Positions 52,893 to 62,025 are shown, numbered from the stretch's first letter. The stretch: 64,000 nt of DNA from Paenibacillaceae bacterium (GCA_004134985.1 REGQ01000028.1:22793-86792); one strand, 5' to 3'. A program made the numbers and translations. Notes: generated by a model not told the origin, from the letters alone.

Positions 52893-53864
52893 ATGAATGC
52901 CAAAAGAGCCTGGCTCGAAAAACACCAGGCCTTCCTCTATTTCGGATCGCTGCTGGCAGGGGCAGGAGCAGGCTTATGCTTCCCGAATGCCGGTTCAACT
53001 TGGGAACAGTTGATTACCCCATGTATCGCCATTCTATTGTACAGCATGTTTGTACAGATCCCTTTCCTGCAGTTGAAGACGCCGTTTGGCAACCGACGTT
53101 TTCTTGCCGCTTTATTCGCGGTTAATTTCATTGCCGTGCCTGTTCTCGTCTGGGGTCTTGCGCAGTTTCTACCAGATCAGCCGGCTGTTCTGCTAGGTGT
53201 GTTTCTTGTGCTCCTCACACCTTGCATCGATTACGTCATCGTATTCACCCAATTGGGACGCGGGGATGAGAAGCTGATGCTGGCTGCGACGCCCTTCCTG
53301 TTTGTTGTCCAAATGGCGCTGCTGCCGCTTTATTTGTGGATGTTTATTGGCCAAGACGCGGCGGCAATCATTCATGTGGAGCCTTTTGTCGAAGCATTCG
53401 CAGGACTGATCGTCATTCCGCTTGCCTTGGCGCTGGCCACTCAATTATGGGCCAGACGCAGCAAGCCCGGCGCCGCGGTGATGGATGCCACAGCTTGGCT
53501 GCCTGTCCCCTTTATGGCGCTTGTCCTGCTCCTTGTTGTTGCCGCCCATGGCCCAAAGCTGTATAACAATGTCGATCTTATCGTTCAGGTTGTGCCGGTC
53601 TATGCAGGGTATATGATCATCTCACCGCTGCTCGCCTGGTCTGCCGCACGGCTGTTCCGGCTAGAATTGGGAGAAAGCCGAGCGCTCGCTTTCAGTGCAG
53701 GCACCCGAAATTCCTTGGTCGTGCTGCCCTTTGCGCTTGCTCTGCCAGGGGAATGCGCCACTGTAGCTGCTGCGGTAATCGTTACCCAGACAATTGTGGA
53801 GTTGATCGGGGAATTAATCTACATTCGGTTTGTTCCTCAGGTGCTTATGCCGGATCGGCGGTAA
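52893..53864 (+). CDS. ACR3/bile-acid:sodium symporter-family transporter
   Basis: This 323-residue membrane protein has about ten hydrophobic segments. 'LVLLTPCIDYVIVFTQLGRGDE' near residue 105 carries the conserved Cys region of ACR3-type arsenite carriers; a late 'SAGTRNSLVVLPFALALPG' also fits. It is likely an efflux or uptake carrier for an anion, possibly arsenite, though no ars genes are nearby. ATG at 52893 is preferred to the ATG at 52764, whose frame runs into the mobile-element end. Its 3' end overlaps the convergent NUDIX gene by 28 bases. Confidence 0.85.
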   Translation: MNAKRAWLEKHQAFLYFGSLLAGAGAGLCFPNAGSTWEQLITPCIAILLYSMFVQIPFLQLKTPFGNRRFLAALFAVNFIAVPVLVWGLAQFLPDQPAVLLGVFLVLLTPCIDYVIVFTQLGRGDEKLMLAATPFLFVVQMALLPLYLWMFIGQDAAAIIHVEPFVEAFAGLIVIPLALALATQLWARRSKPGAAVMDATAWLPVPFMALVLLLVVAAHGPKLYNNVDLIVQVVPVYAGYMIISPLLAWSAARLFRLELGESRALAFSAGTRNSLVVLPFALALPGECATVAAAVIVTQTIVELIGELIYIRFVPQVLMPDRR

Positions 53865-54406
53865 GTGTCCGCCAGCCGATACATGTCAGCGATATCATGG
53901 CGATTGACGCTCCGCAAACGTCGGACAGCCTCATCGATATCGACCAGTTCCACCGCAATCACCTGTTCCCCGTCCTCCGGGTTTAGCGGCTGGCCAACCA
54001 GCCGCACTTCCCCATGTCCGATAATCCGCACAAATTTCGGATGAGGTATGTATGGGCGATAGGGCTGGTCAGCGCTTGATTCACAATCAAATTGTCCGAA
54101 GATATGATAGGACACCAATTCCCCGCCAAGCTCCTCCATCACCTCTCGCTTCAACGCGTTAAGATAGCGTTCGCCCTGCTCCAGCGTTCCGCCAGGCAGT
54201 TCCCACATCCCGCTTGCCACCTGGAAAATAACATACTTGTCCCCCACATGCGGGATAATGCTCACATTACTGACTTTGGATTCGTCTATCTTGTCCGATA
54301 AAACAAACTCCGCACGTACAACTCCCCAGTCAATCCGATCTGCCAGCGCCGGAAAATCCTGAATGTCGATGTTCTTCCTTCGATTGTCTCCTGTAACATG
54401 ATCCAT
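53837..54406 (-). CDS. NUDIX hydrolase
   Basis: This 189-residue protein has NUDIX box 'GGTLEQGERYLNALKREVME' followed by 'ELGGE' near residue 80-105. Mutated positions are not evident, so it should bind Mg2+ and cleave a nucleotide diphosphate linkage. ATG at 54406 is chosen over the TTG at 54427. It lies 28 bases downstream of the LysR gene, same strand. Its last 28 bases overlap the convergent transporter gene. Confidence 0.88.
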   Translation of the reverse strand: MDHVTGDNRRKNIDIQDFPALADRIDWGVVRAEFVLSDKIDESKVSNVSIIPHVGDKYVIFQVASGMWELPGGTLEQGERYLNALKREVMEELGGELVSYHIFGQFDCESSADQPYRPYIPHPKFVRIIGHGEVRLVGQPLNPEDGEQVIAVELVDIDEAVRRLRSVNRHDIADMYRLADTYRRSGIST

Positions 54407-54434
54407 CTGCCTCCCATCCTCCTTCAAAAAGTTT

Positions 54435-55361
54435 CTAGCTCCCCAGCTTCATTAAAACATGCTTGAACTCGGCAAATAACGCTTCATTAACCGTCCCTTT
54501 AACAATAGAGTGCCGTTTGGCCAAAATACCAACCTCTGGACCTTTCTCCAAATCTGCTACATGCTTCACAACTGTCCCGCTAAGCACGGGCGCCGCATCA
54601 ATTTCCGGCACAAACGTAATGCCAAGACCTGCCTGTACAAAGTACTTGATCGCGGTAATGCTCGCGACTTCAATAGCATTTTTGAATCCTCCTCCGAGCT
54701 TGCGGGAAGCCATCGACTCGATTTTTATCCGGAATGGGCAGGAAGCAGGGGTAACGAGAAACCGATCATTTATTAAATCCTTCAGAAATATTACATCCCG
54801 GCCCGCCAGAGGATGGTTTTCAGGCAGCAGCAGCATAAAGCTTTCGGTCAGCAGCGGGTTGAATTCCAGTTCCACCTCGGGTCCCGGCTGTCCGCACTGA
54901 CTAAGGAGATGTGGTTCCGGCTGATGGCATAATGCAAGGTCAACCTGATCGTTCAGCACCATCTGCATTAACTCCAGATTCGTGCCGACACTCACCTTAA
55001 TCTGGATTTTCGGTTTTTTTGCCAGAAAAGAATGAATGACGTCGGGCAGCAATCTGCTTACCGAAGGTTCTGCCGCGCCGATCGCAACAATTCCTGCCTC
55101 GCCATTGCTGATATCAGTCAGCATGCTGTTAAAATTCGTATAGTTCCTGAGCAATGATTCCGCATGCTCATAAACGAGGTGTCCTTCACTTGTGAGCTTG
55201 ATCGCTTTGGTTCGTTCCAGCAGTTTGACACCAAGCTCCGTCTCCAGCTTCTTGAGCTGAACCGAGACCGTGGGCTGGGAATATTGCAGCGCCTCGGCCG
55301 CGCGATGAAAGCTGCCCAACTGAACGATCGTGTAGAAGGTCTTTAATAAGCGAAGTTCCAT
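54435..55361 (-). CDS. LysR family transcriptional regulator
   Basis: This 308-residue regulator has an N-terminal winged HTH ('SFHRAAEALQYSQPTVSVQLKKLE', ~18-41) and a C-terminal periplasmic-binding-like effector domain (~90-300). It is divergent from the ABC importer at 55602, a classic LysR arrangement, so it probably controls that operon in response to the imported compound or a product. Confidence 0.93.
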   Translation of the reverse strand: MELRLLKTFYTIVQLGSFHRAAEALQYSQPTVSVQLKKLETELGVKLLERTKAIKLTSEGHLVYEHAESLLRNYTNFNSMLTDISNGEAGIVAIGAAEPSVSRLLPDVIHSFLAKKPKIQIKVSVGTNLELMQMVLNDQVDLALCHQPEPHLLSQCGQPGPEVELEFNPLLTESFMLLLPENHPLAGRDVIFLKDLINDRFLVTPASCPFRIKIESMASRKLGGGFKNAIEVASITAIKYFVQAGLGITFVPEIDAAPVLSGTVVKHVADLEKGPEVGILAKRHSIVKGTVNEALFAEFKHVLMKLGS

Positions 55362-55601
55362 CTGAGTTGTTCACCTCATCTTTATCATTATTAATCAAAT
55401 GAATTACATATTTCAATTATACATTTCGAACGTTATTCCTTATTATAAAACAGAAAGCTCCGATAAAACCGAGTAATTAACTAGGTATATAAATTAAGCC
55501 TATTTGTGAAGGGATGCCTTAAATGATGAACTCCGAAAGTTTATACCCTCGAACAAGCCCTGCACTTGACGCTCCAAGCTTACGAAAGGGATTAACTCGC
55601 T

Positions 55602-56372
55602 ATGACAACATCACCAGGAATTGAAATAAAACAGGTCAGCATGAGCTACCAGACGAATGCATCCGCCATGTTGGCCGTCGATAATGTCAGCTTCAGTATT
55701 GCACAGGGTGAATTCGTCTCGCTGCTCGGGCCGTCCGGATGCGGCAAAACAACGCTGCTGCGCATGATGGCCGATCTGCTTCAGCCGACAAGCGGAACCG
55801 TCACTATAGCCGGCAAAACTGCCAGAGAGGCCCGGCTTGCCCAGAAGTACGGCATCGTTTTTCAAAGCCCTACGCTCTACGACTGGAGAAAGGTCAAAGA
55901 TAATATAACGTTGCCGTTGGAATTAATGAAAGTGAAAAGATCAGAGCGGGACCGCAAAGCCGAGGAATTGCTGGAACTGGTCGGCCTGGCCAAATTCAGC
56001 GACAAATATCCTTGGCAGCTAAGCGGTGGGATGCAGCAGCGGATTGCCATCGCCCGAGCGCTTGCGATGGAGCCGGAGATTCTGCTTATGGACGAGCCTT
56101 TCTCTGCACTTGATGAGTTTTCAAGAGAGCGGCTTAATGAGGAGCTGCTGGCTATCTGGAAGAAAATCAGCAGCACCGTTGTTTTTGTTACCCATAGCAT
56201 CCCGGAGGCTGTGTTTCTATCTGATCGTGTATTCGTGTTGTCCCCTCACCCGGGAAGACTTTCTGCTACTGTAGGGATTCCGCTGCCCCGTCCGCGGACG
56301 AAAGAAATGCGCAACAGTCCAGAGTTTTATGAACTAATCGCGCAAATCCGACAACGCTTTGAAGAGGGGTAA
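55602..56372 (+). CDS. ABC transporter ATPase (NitT/TauT/NMT1 type)
   Basis: This 256-residue ATPase shows Walker A 'GPSGCGKTT' near residue 45, Q-loop 'FQSPTLYDW' near 87, signature 'LSGGMQQRIAIARA' near 140, Walker B 'ILLMDEPFSALDE' near 160 and H-loop 'VTHSIPEA' near 195. It powers the two permeases that follow at 3 and 0 bases. The family imports nitrate, taurine, riboflavin or thiamine precursors, or other pyrimidine-like compounds. Confidence 0.95.
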   Translation: MTTSPGIEIKQVSMSYQTNASAMLAVDNVSFSIAQGEFVSLLGPSGCGKTTLLRMMADLLQPTSGTVTIAGKTAREARLAQKYGIVFQSPTLYDWRKVKDNITLPLELMKVKRSERDRKAEELLELVGLAKFSDKYPWQLSGGMQQRIAIARALAMEPEILLMDEPFSALDEFSRERLNEELLAIWKKISSTVVFVTHSIPEAVFLSDRVFVLSPHPGRLSATVGIPLPRPRTKEMRNSPEFYELIAQIRQRFEEG

Positions 56373-56375
56373 GCG

Positions 56376-57173
56376 ATGCGACTACATCTTAAACGGATAC
56401 TTCCAACTGCCATATGGGTACTCTCTCTGCTTGCAATATGGGAACTCGTTTCCTGGATTTTGACAATCAGGGAGGTTACGCTGGCTCAGTCCAAGCTGCC
56501 TTATGTTCATGAGCTGATGCTAACCTTGGCAAGCTACGGCCCAACGATTCTGAGTGAGAGTGCAGCGACGCTTGCCAACTCGGGCACCGGTTTTCTGCTC
56601 GGTACAATAACGGGCATTCTGCTCGCCATAACGATGAGTTTATCCTTCTGGGCAGAGCGGGTTGCCTTTCCTTACGTTATTTTATCACAAATGATTCCCG
56701 TGCTGGGCCTTGCGCCGATTATCTATGGCATCGTCCATGACGACAACTGGTCTCGCATTATTATCGCAGGCTATATTACCTTTTTCCCGGTCAGCCTGAA
56801 CATGCTGAAGGGGCTAAAGAGCGCAAGTCCTGGCGCCAGACAATTAATGCATGCTTACGCTGCCTCACGGTGGAGCATCTACACCAAGCTGCTGCTGCCG
56901 AACGCTTTGCCTGGATTGTTCAGCGGTCTGAAAATCGCTGCTCCGCTATCAGTCACCGCGGCCATTCTCGTCGAACTGATGGGGGCTAAGCATGGCATCG
57001 GCGTCATTATGCTGCGCAATTTATATTACGGACCTTCCAACACCTACATGTTCTGGTCAACGGTGATTGCGGCCGCTATTCTCGGCATTGCCAACTATTT
57101 GATCATCGTGCTGATCGAGCGGATCGTTACTCCGTGGCAGCCAGCATTCCGTGGCAAAGGGGGCGGCCGTTAA
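56376..57173 (+). CDS. ABC transporter permease (first subunit)
   Basis: This 265-residue permease of the NitT/TauT group has about six membrane segments and the coupling loop 'SPGARQLMHAYAASRWSIYTKLLLPNALPGLFSGLKIAAPLSVTAAI' near 150-195. It overlaps the next permease start by one base (TAATG). Confidence 0.93.
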   Translation: MRLHLKRILPTAIWVLSLLAIWELVSWILTIREVTLAQSKLPYVHELMLTLASYGPTILSESAATLANSGTGFLLGTITGILLAITMSLSFWAERVAFPYVILSQMIPVLGLAPIIYGIVHDDNWSRIIIAGYITFFPVSLNMLKGLKSASPGARQLMHAYAASRWSIYTKLLLPNALPGLFSGLKIAAPLSVTAAILVELMGAKHGIGVIMLRNLYYGPSNTYMFWSTVIAAAILGIANYLIIVLIERIVTPWQPAFRGKGGGR

Positions 57174-57937
57174 TGAATGTTTTTAAATCGTATTTTTTCT
57201 CTGCACTTGCAGGTGTATTGTTCCTCTTGCTCTGGCAGCAGCAGGTCTTTCATACGCTCTTCCGCATCCGGGTTCATCAGTTGCCCCTGCCATCGAAAAT
57301 CTGGGAGACAATGCTGGATAATTTCGGTTTGCTCATGAGCTACACAGGCTACACGATGACTGAGGCCGTGCTCGGCATGGCGATCGGTTCAACCCTCGGC
57401 TTTGGGTTTGCTCTGATTGCGACAACCTGGCCACGGTGGGGAGCAGGCGGACTGCTGCTAGTAGCTGCCTTGAACGCCGCCCCGATCATCGCGCTTGCTC
57501 CGATTATGAACTTGTGGTTCGGCGATGGCCTGGGGTCCCGTGTAGCTGTCGTGGCCATTACGACAATGGCGGCCATGGCTTTCAATGCCTATAAGGGCTT
57601 GAACGATGTTGATCCGCTGGCGCTTGACCTGATGCATTCTTATGGTGCCAGCAAATTTGAAGTTTTTCGCTATTTGCGGCTGGCTAATTGCCTGCCTTAT
57701 GTATTCACTGCTTTAAAGATCAATGCAACGGCAAGTATGATCGGGGCGATTGTGAGCGAGTTCTTTTTCTCCTCCGGAGGTCTCGGCTACCTGCTGTCCA
57801 ACTCGATTAAAGTAGCCAAGATGTCCATGGGGTGGGCATGCATACTGCTAGCGGCGGTTGCCGGCGTGCTGTTCTATCTCCTAATAGAATGGATCGAAAA
57901 ACTCGCGGTCAAATGGCATGTCTCCCAGAGAACATAA
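57173..57937 (+). CDS. ABC transporter permease (second subunit)
   Basis: This 254-residue partner permease starts at 57173 ('MNVFKS'), where the ATG overlaps the previous stop codon. The coupling loop is 'DLMHSYGASKFEVFRYLRLANCLPYVFTALKI' near residue 150. A frame that begins 13 codons earlier lies within the preceding gene and is unlikely to be used. Confidence 0.92.
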   Translation: MNVFKSYFFSALAGVLFLLLWQQQVFHTLFRIRVHQLPLPSKIWETMLDNFGLLMSYTGYTMTEAVLGMAIGSTLGFGFALIATTWPRWGAGGLLLVAALNAAPIIALAPIMNLWFGDGLGSRVAVVAITTMAAMAFNAYKGLNDVDPLALDLMHSYGASKFEVFRYLRLANCLPYVFTALKINATASMIGAIVSEFFFSSGGLGYLLSNSIKVAKMSMGWACILLAAVAGVLFYLLIEWIEKLAVKWHVSQRT

Positions 57938-57967
57938 ATAAAGATGACAAAAAGGAGTCTACCTACC

Positions 57968-59029
57968 ATGAAGAACAAAAACAAACGAAAATCCATGCTG
58001 CTGCTCAGTATGATTCTGGTGCTAACCGCCATTATGAGCGCATGTGGAAGCAGTAGCAACACCAAACCTGCAGACCCATCCTCAGGCAATGCCGGTGAAG
58101 AACTGGTCAAAGTCCGCCTGCAGCTCAAATGGGTGCCGCAAACGCAATTCGGCGGTTATTTTGTCGCATTGGACAAGGGATATTACCGCGAAGAAGGATT
58201 GGATGTCGAGATCCTGCCAGGCGGGCCGGACATTGTGCCTGAACAGCAGGTGGCAAACGGCGCTGCAGATATCGGCAACTCCTGGGTAGCCAGCCTGCTT
58301 TCCCACCAGGAAGAAGGGTTCCCACTAATCGAGATCTCCCAAATTTCGCAAAAGAGCGGGCTGGTGCTCGTATCGCAAAAGGCGGCAGGCATCAACAGCC
58401 CGGCTGATTTGAGCGGCAAGAAGGTTGGCAGTTGGATGGCTGGCCTTGAATTCGAAATTCTTGCGCTGCTGGCCAAACACAACATTGATCCGAACCAGGA
58501 TGCCAAACTGACCAAACAAGGTTTTACTATGGACCAGTTTATTAATGGACAGCTGGATGTCGCCTCAGCACTGACTCATAATGAATACCCGCTGCTGCTG
58601 GAGCAGGGCTTGAAAGCAGAAGATTTGAACGTCATTGACATGAATGATGAAGGAGTCGCGATGCTGCAAGACAATCTGTTCGCCAACTCCGAATGGCTGG
58701 AGAATAACAAAGAAACGGCAGCCAAATTTCTGCGTGCCTCCTTCAAAGGGTGGAGAGACGCCATTGCCAACCCTGAGGAAGCCACAGATATTGTCATGAA
58801 AAGCGTTGATCAAGCGAGCACAACTAGGGAGCATCAACTGAACATGATGAAAGCGATCGGCGCACTGGTACAGCCTGAAGGTACAGATCCATCCCAGATC
58901 GGCCGCATCAACGAGGCGGCGTTCCAACAGACAGCCGATATCGCCCATCAATTTGGCGTCGTCAAAAATAAAGTGGACTTGTCCAAGGCCTATACCGATG
59001 AAATCTGGGAGCTGTCTGCCAAGCAGTAG
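57968..59029 (+). CDS. NMT1/THI5-type ABC substrate-binding lipoprotein
   Basis: This 353-residue lipoprotein has a signal peptide ending in the lipobox IMSAC (Cys26). The binding domain opens with 'LQLKWVPQTQFGGYFVALDKGYY' and 'LPGGPDIVPEQQVANGAADIG', features of the NMT1/THI5-like family that binds pyrimidine (HMP), riboflavin-like or related ring compounds. ATG at 57968 follows AAAAAGGAG. There is no TPP or FMN riboswitch upstream of the operon that I can see. The true ligand is unknown. Confidence 0.92.
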   Translation: MKNKNKRKSMLLLSMILVLTAIMSACGSSSNTKPADPSSGNAGEELVKVRLQLKWVPQTQFGGYFVALDKGYYREEGLDVEILPGGPDIVPEQQVANGAADIGNSWVASLLSHQEEGFPLIEISQISQKSGLVLVSQKAAGINSPADLSGKKVGSWMAGLEFEILALLAKHNIDPNQDAKLTKQGFTMDQFINGQLDVASALTHNEYPLLLEQGLKAEDLNVIDMNDEGVAMLQDNLFANSEWLENNKETAAKFLRASFKGWRDAIANPEEATDIVMKSVDQASTTREHQLNMMKAIGALVQPEGTDPSQIGRINEAAFQQTADIAHQFGVVKNKVDLSKAYTDEIWELSAKQ

Positions 59030-59074
59030 CCTGCAGCCGCAATCGGATTCCGACACAGAATGGAGGAAATTTCA

Positions 59075-59545
59075 TTGTCGACCAAAATACTCGTGAGCGC
59101 CTGTTTGCTGGGCCATAAAGTACGCTATGACAACGGGGATGTCCCGTGCCATGATGCCCGCTTTCTGAAGTGGTATGAGGAAGGGAGGCTCGTCCATATT
59201 TGCCCCGAGGTAGTCGGCGGCCTTCCTACTCCGCGTCCTGACGCGCAGCGGCAAGGGGATCGCGTCGTGACGGGGGGCGGAGCGGACGTCACAGAACCTT
59301 TCATGAAAGGGGCCCGCGCTGCCTTGAAGCTGGCCGAAGAGCATGCTGTTCAATTGGCAATTTTGAAGCAAGACAGCCCCTCATGCGGCAGCCTGTATAT
59401 CTACGATGGCTCATTCACGGACAACAAGGTTGCTGGTGAAGGGACGACGACAGAATTGCTGCGGAAACACGGTATTCCTGTATTCGGCGAAGACCAGCTC
59501 GATGAAGTAGAGAAAGAGCTTGCGCGTCTGGAAAGCCAAAAATAA
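59075..59545 (+). CDS. DUF523 protein (TudS-like 2-thiouracil desulfurase family)
   Basis: This 156-residue protein has conserved Cys10 ('SACLLG'), Cys43 with Glu45 ('CPE') and Cys104 ('SPSCG'), with Ser101. These match the cluster-binding Cys set and catalytic Glu/Ser of the DUF523/TudS family, which uses a [4Fe-4S] cluster to remove sulfur from thiouracil. The start is a TTG at 59075, 8 bases after GGAGG; the ATG at 59060 lies too close. It follows the importer by 45 bases and probably acts on what it brings in. This pairing is inference. Confidence 0.88.
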   Translation: MSTKILVSACLLGHKVRYDNGDVPCHDARFLKWYEEGRLVHICPEVVGGLPTPRPDAQRQGDRVVTGGGADVTEPFMKGARAALKLAEEHAVQLAILKQDSPSCGSLYIYDGSFTDNKVAGEGTTTELLRKHGIPVFGEDQLDEVEKELARLESQK

Positions 59546-59607
59546 CGGTCTGCTCTGTCCTCTTTAGACGAAATTAAGCCGATGTGCAGCAAATGACCAA
59601 CAAAAAA

Positions 59608-59652
59608 AGACCTGCCTCTTGCTCCCGAATTGACGGGGGAGATGGCAGGTCT
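59608..59652 (-). terminator. Rho-independent terminator between convergent genes
   Basis: AGACCTGCC (59608-59616) pairs with GGCAGGTCT (59644-59652), with an inner CTCCC/GGGGAG pairing. On the minus strand a seven-T tract follows, so it ends the 60687-59663 gene; it may also stop the DUF523 transcript. Confidence 0.8.
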
Positions 59653-59662
59653 AATCTTTAGG

Positions 59663-60687
59663 CTACTTGATTACGCCCGCTTTCTTCAAGTCTTCCCGGT
59701 TAAAGAATACTTCGGACAGATAGCCCTTATACTTCTGTTTATATTGATATCGTACGTCGTTCCCGTTATGAACCACACCATCTTTTAGTTCACGCGGCAC
59801 TTCCTCAATGACCAACAACGCGTTATAAGGAGATTTCGTCATTTTCAAATTAATGCTATCCGGAAGTCGGAGTGCTTTGATATTATAAATATCCTCCAGT
59901 TCCCGTTCTCCTATCCAGACGGCGTCAAATGCCTGCTCCTCTTTCGATAGCTTGCTTTCTGATTTTACCGGGGAACCGCTGCTGTCATCGTCATACGTAA
60001 TATACGTGTTGGTTGCTTGATCTGCATTCCTCATATCCTCATGAGTTGTTCCATATTTACTTCCTTGGGTTTTGGTTTCGGTTCAACAAATACCGTGTCA
60101 GGCTTTAAAGTGATCTTGCTGCCCGTTGATGGCTGTGTTTCTTCAAAATATTCGCTAACCCACCGCTCTGCATCGGCAGAGTAACCGATCCCGACTGTCC
60201 AGTCTGTGTAGGTTTTTCCGAATGTATCCTTAAACCATTGCGGCGTGAGTGTATAATCGTGCATGCCCAGGCTTTTACTGAGTCGGCTTGTATCCGCGAA
60301 AAAACCGTATAGCTCTTTTCGTGTATTCTTACGTGTCTTCCCTTTATATTTCCACTTGATCGTCTCGTTCAAATCAATGCCCCGCAAATCTTCAATGATG
60401 ACAGAATAGCTGCTCGCGTTGCCCTTAAAATAAATATTGTACTTTTTCTCATCCGGATGGCCCTTCAGCAGACTATAGCCAGCGTATTTGCCTTTCCCGG
60501 CAACAACCTTGAATTTGCTTTTCTTCGCCGGTGCCGTTGGCTGCTTTGTTTTGGCTAATGGCGTCATTGCAGCCCATGCAGCAGCATGTTGCGTGTCCTG
60601 CGTCTGTGCAGCGCCTAAACCTGCGAATGAAGTGGAACCGAGACATAGCATTACGCCAACGAGCATGCTCTTGCGGAGCTTTTTCAA
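59663..60687 (-). pseudogene. Secreted protein of unknown function, frameshifted near 60063
   Basis: Two overlapping frames together make one protein of about 341 residues. The first (start TTG 60687, 6 bases after GGAGGG) has a signal peptide ending near 'GLGAAQ', then a folded domain up to 'VEPKPKPK' (60064). After this its frame yields only 'EVNMEQLMRI' and stops at 60031. The other frame continues naturally from the same point ('GSKYGTTHEDMRNADQATNT') to 59663, ending 'REDLKKAGVIK'. One lost G in the AAGGAA at 60061-60066 explains the break. The ATGA overlap of the two pieces would then be chance. I do not recognise the family. Confidence 0.7.
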
Positions 60688-61055
60688 CAAAATCCCTCCA
60701 AAGCGTAAACGGCTTCTTCGCTTTCCTTAGATGGCGGAGCGTTCGTTTCGCGCATTAAGTTGAAATCAATTTATGGCATTTTCACTTATAAATATTTATA
60801 TTTCAAGTTAAAAAATCCCAAGAATATTCTACCATTTTTCGACAAAAAAATCTAGCAAAACTAACCCCCCGCTTACCGATCACCGACTCCCAATTGCTCA
60901 ACAGCCATCTTTGTGCTAGCTTTTAATCAGGCAGCTTTCTATGATGCTCGTCTAGCGTAATTCATTTTAAGAGTATTGCTAAAACAATCGTGTGGCTGAC
61001 TGCCAACACAAATCGCCCCACCGCGCGTTGGGAGCTGAGGATTGAGGTGAGCAGG
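60688..61055. other. 368-bp gap between divergent genes; short repeat present
   Basis: The left half is A/T-rich (60780-60860) and should hold the promoter of the secreted-protein gene. The right end carries copy 3 of the short repeat (60992-61030). No gene is supported. Confidence 0.6.
60992..61030 (+). repeat. Short interspersed repeat, copy 3
   Basis: GTGGCTGACTGCCAACACAA and TCGCCCCACCGCGCG match 40198-40235 and 52208-52245. A reverse-complement fragment (GCGGTGGGGCGA) occurs in repeat copies B and C. Confidence 0.65.
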
Positions 61056-61571
61056 ATGGAAGAGATGCAGGTTTTGGAACGGTCGATAAAATACGACGGA
61101 AAAACAACGGTGTATGCTTGTCAGGAACTGCGGCGTGCAGACAAGCAGCTTGTGTTGCTGCATACTGTCCGCCAAGCATTCTCCATGCAGCTCGACGAGC
61201 AGTTGGTGTGCATACCAGCCGGCTCATTGACCATTGCTTACTACTGGGAGGACAGACCATACAATGCCTACTACTGGGTCGATTCCCAAGGCCGATATTT
61301 GGGCACCTACTTCAATCTTGTAAAAAACACGCGGTTTACCGAAGATACCGTTACTTTTCACGATTTGATTATCGATGTCATGGTGCTGCCAAGCGGGGTT
61401 CACGATATTTTGGACGTGGATGAACTGCCCATTCCCCTCGCCAATTTTGAGAATGGTACGGTGCTGAAGGACCTGCAGCAGTTAGTGCAATCCCTTGATG
61501 ACATTATTGCTTATATGGCTGTGGAGACTGGAGAACTGGCAGCAACGCACGGATTGTTCCAGGATCCCTGA
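61056..61571 (+). CDS. DUF402 domain protein
   Basis: This 171-residue protein has the DUF402 core 'YYWVDSQGRYLGTYFNLVKN' near 72-92, then the acidic metal-binding segment 'FHDLIIDVMVLPSG' and 'ILDVDELP'. Relatives (YgaC, FomD) are metal-dependent nucleotide or phosphonate phosphohydrolases. ATG at 61056 is used; the open frame upstream runs through the short repeat and is not coding. Confidence 0.82.
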   Translation: MEEMQVLERSIKYDGKTTVYACQELRRADKQLVLLHTVRQAFSMQLDEQLVCIPAGSLTIAYYWEDRPYNAYYWVDSQGRYLGTYFNLVKNTRFTEDTVTFHDLIIDVMVLPSGVHDILDVDELPIPLANFENGTVLKDLQQLVQSLDDIIAYMAVETGELAATHGLFQDP

Positions 61572-62025
61572 CGAATTCATTTCCCTGCCCCTTCCTACAG
61601 CGAAAGGGGTTTGCGGGAAAGATACACGGCCGGTCTCACGGGACGCTATGCGGCCCAAAACAAGGCAGATGGACACTTAGGCGGACACCAAATTCCTTAT
61701 TTTTAAAAAAAGAGCTTCGTCTAAAAATCAGTGGTTCCCTGATCTGCGATCAAAGCGGTGGGGCGAGTGGAATGCTAAACGTACACGTGGAATTCTAACG
61801 CTGATGAGCGACGCTATTTAGGGAAAAAGAGCCCCATAAATATTGTAAGGAAGCTGAGACACCTTATTTATAGAAAATCGCATGATTTTAGCCGTCCAAG
61901 GGGTGAATAGGCGCTGTGGGAAGCGTTAGCGTTGAAAAAGGGTCATTTGAGGCCATTTAAGCGCTGTGGCAAGCGTTAGCGCAAGATCCCCATGGTATGA
62001 CGGGCGCTTCCACTGCGGCGGCGGT
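61572..62025. other. 454-bp gap between convergent genes; repeat copy C
   Basis: Positions 61572-61710 show nothing I can name. Positions 61714-61991 are copy C of the interspersed repeat. No gene or strong terminator is evident. Confidence 0.6.
61714..61991 (+). repeat. Interspersed repeat, copy C
   Basis: It aligns along its length to copy B (52321-52594), including GCGATCAAAGCGGTGGGGCG and two AAGCGTTAG-ending units. The right ~200 bp also match copy A in inverted orientation. Unlike copy B it has no flanking inverted repeats or target duplication. Confidence 0.75.

Noticed and set aside
55362..55601. TPP or FMN riboswitch upstream of the NMT1-type importer
   Set aside because: I found no CTGAGA-type or AGGGCGG-type conserved segments in the leader.
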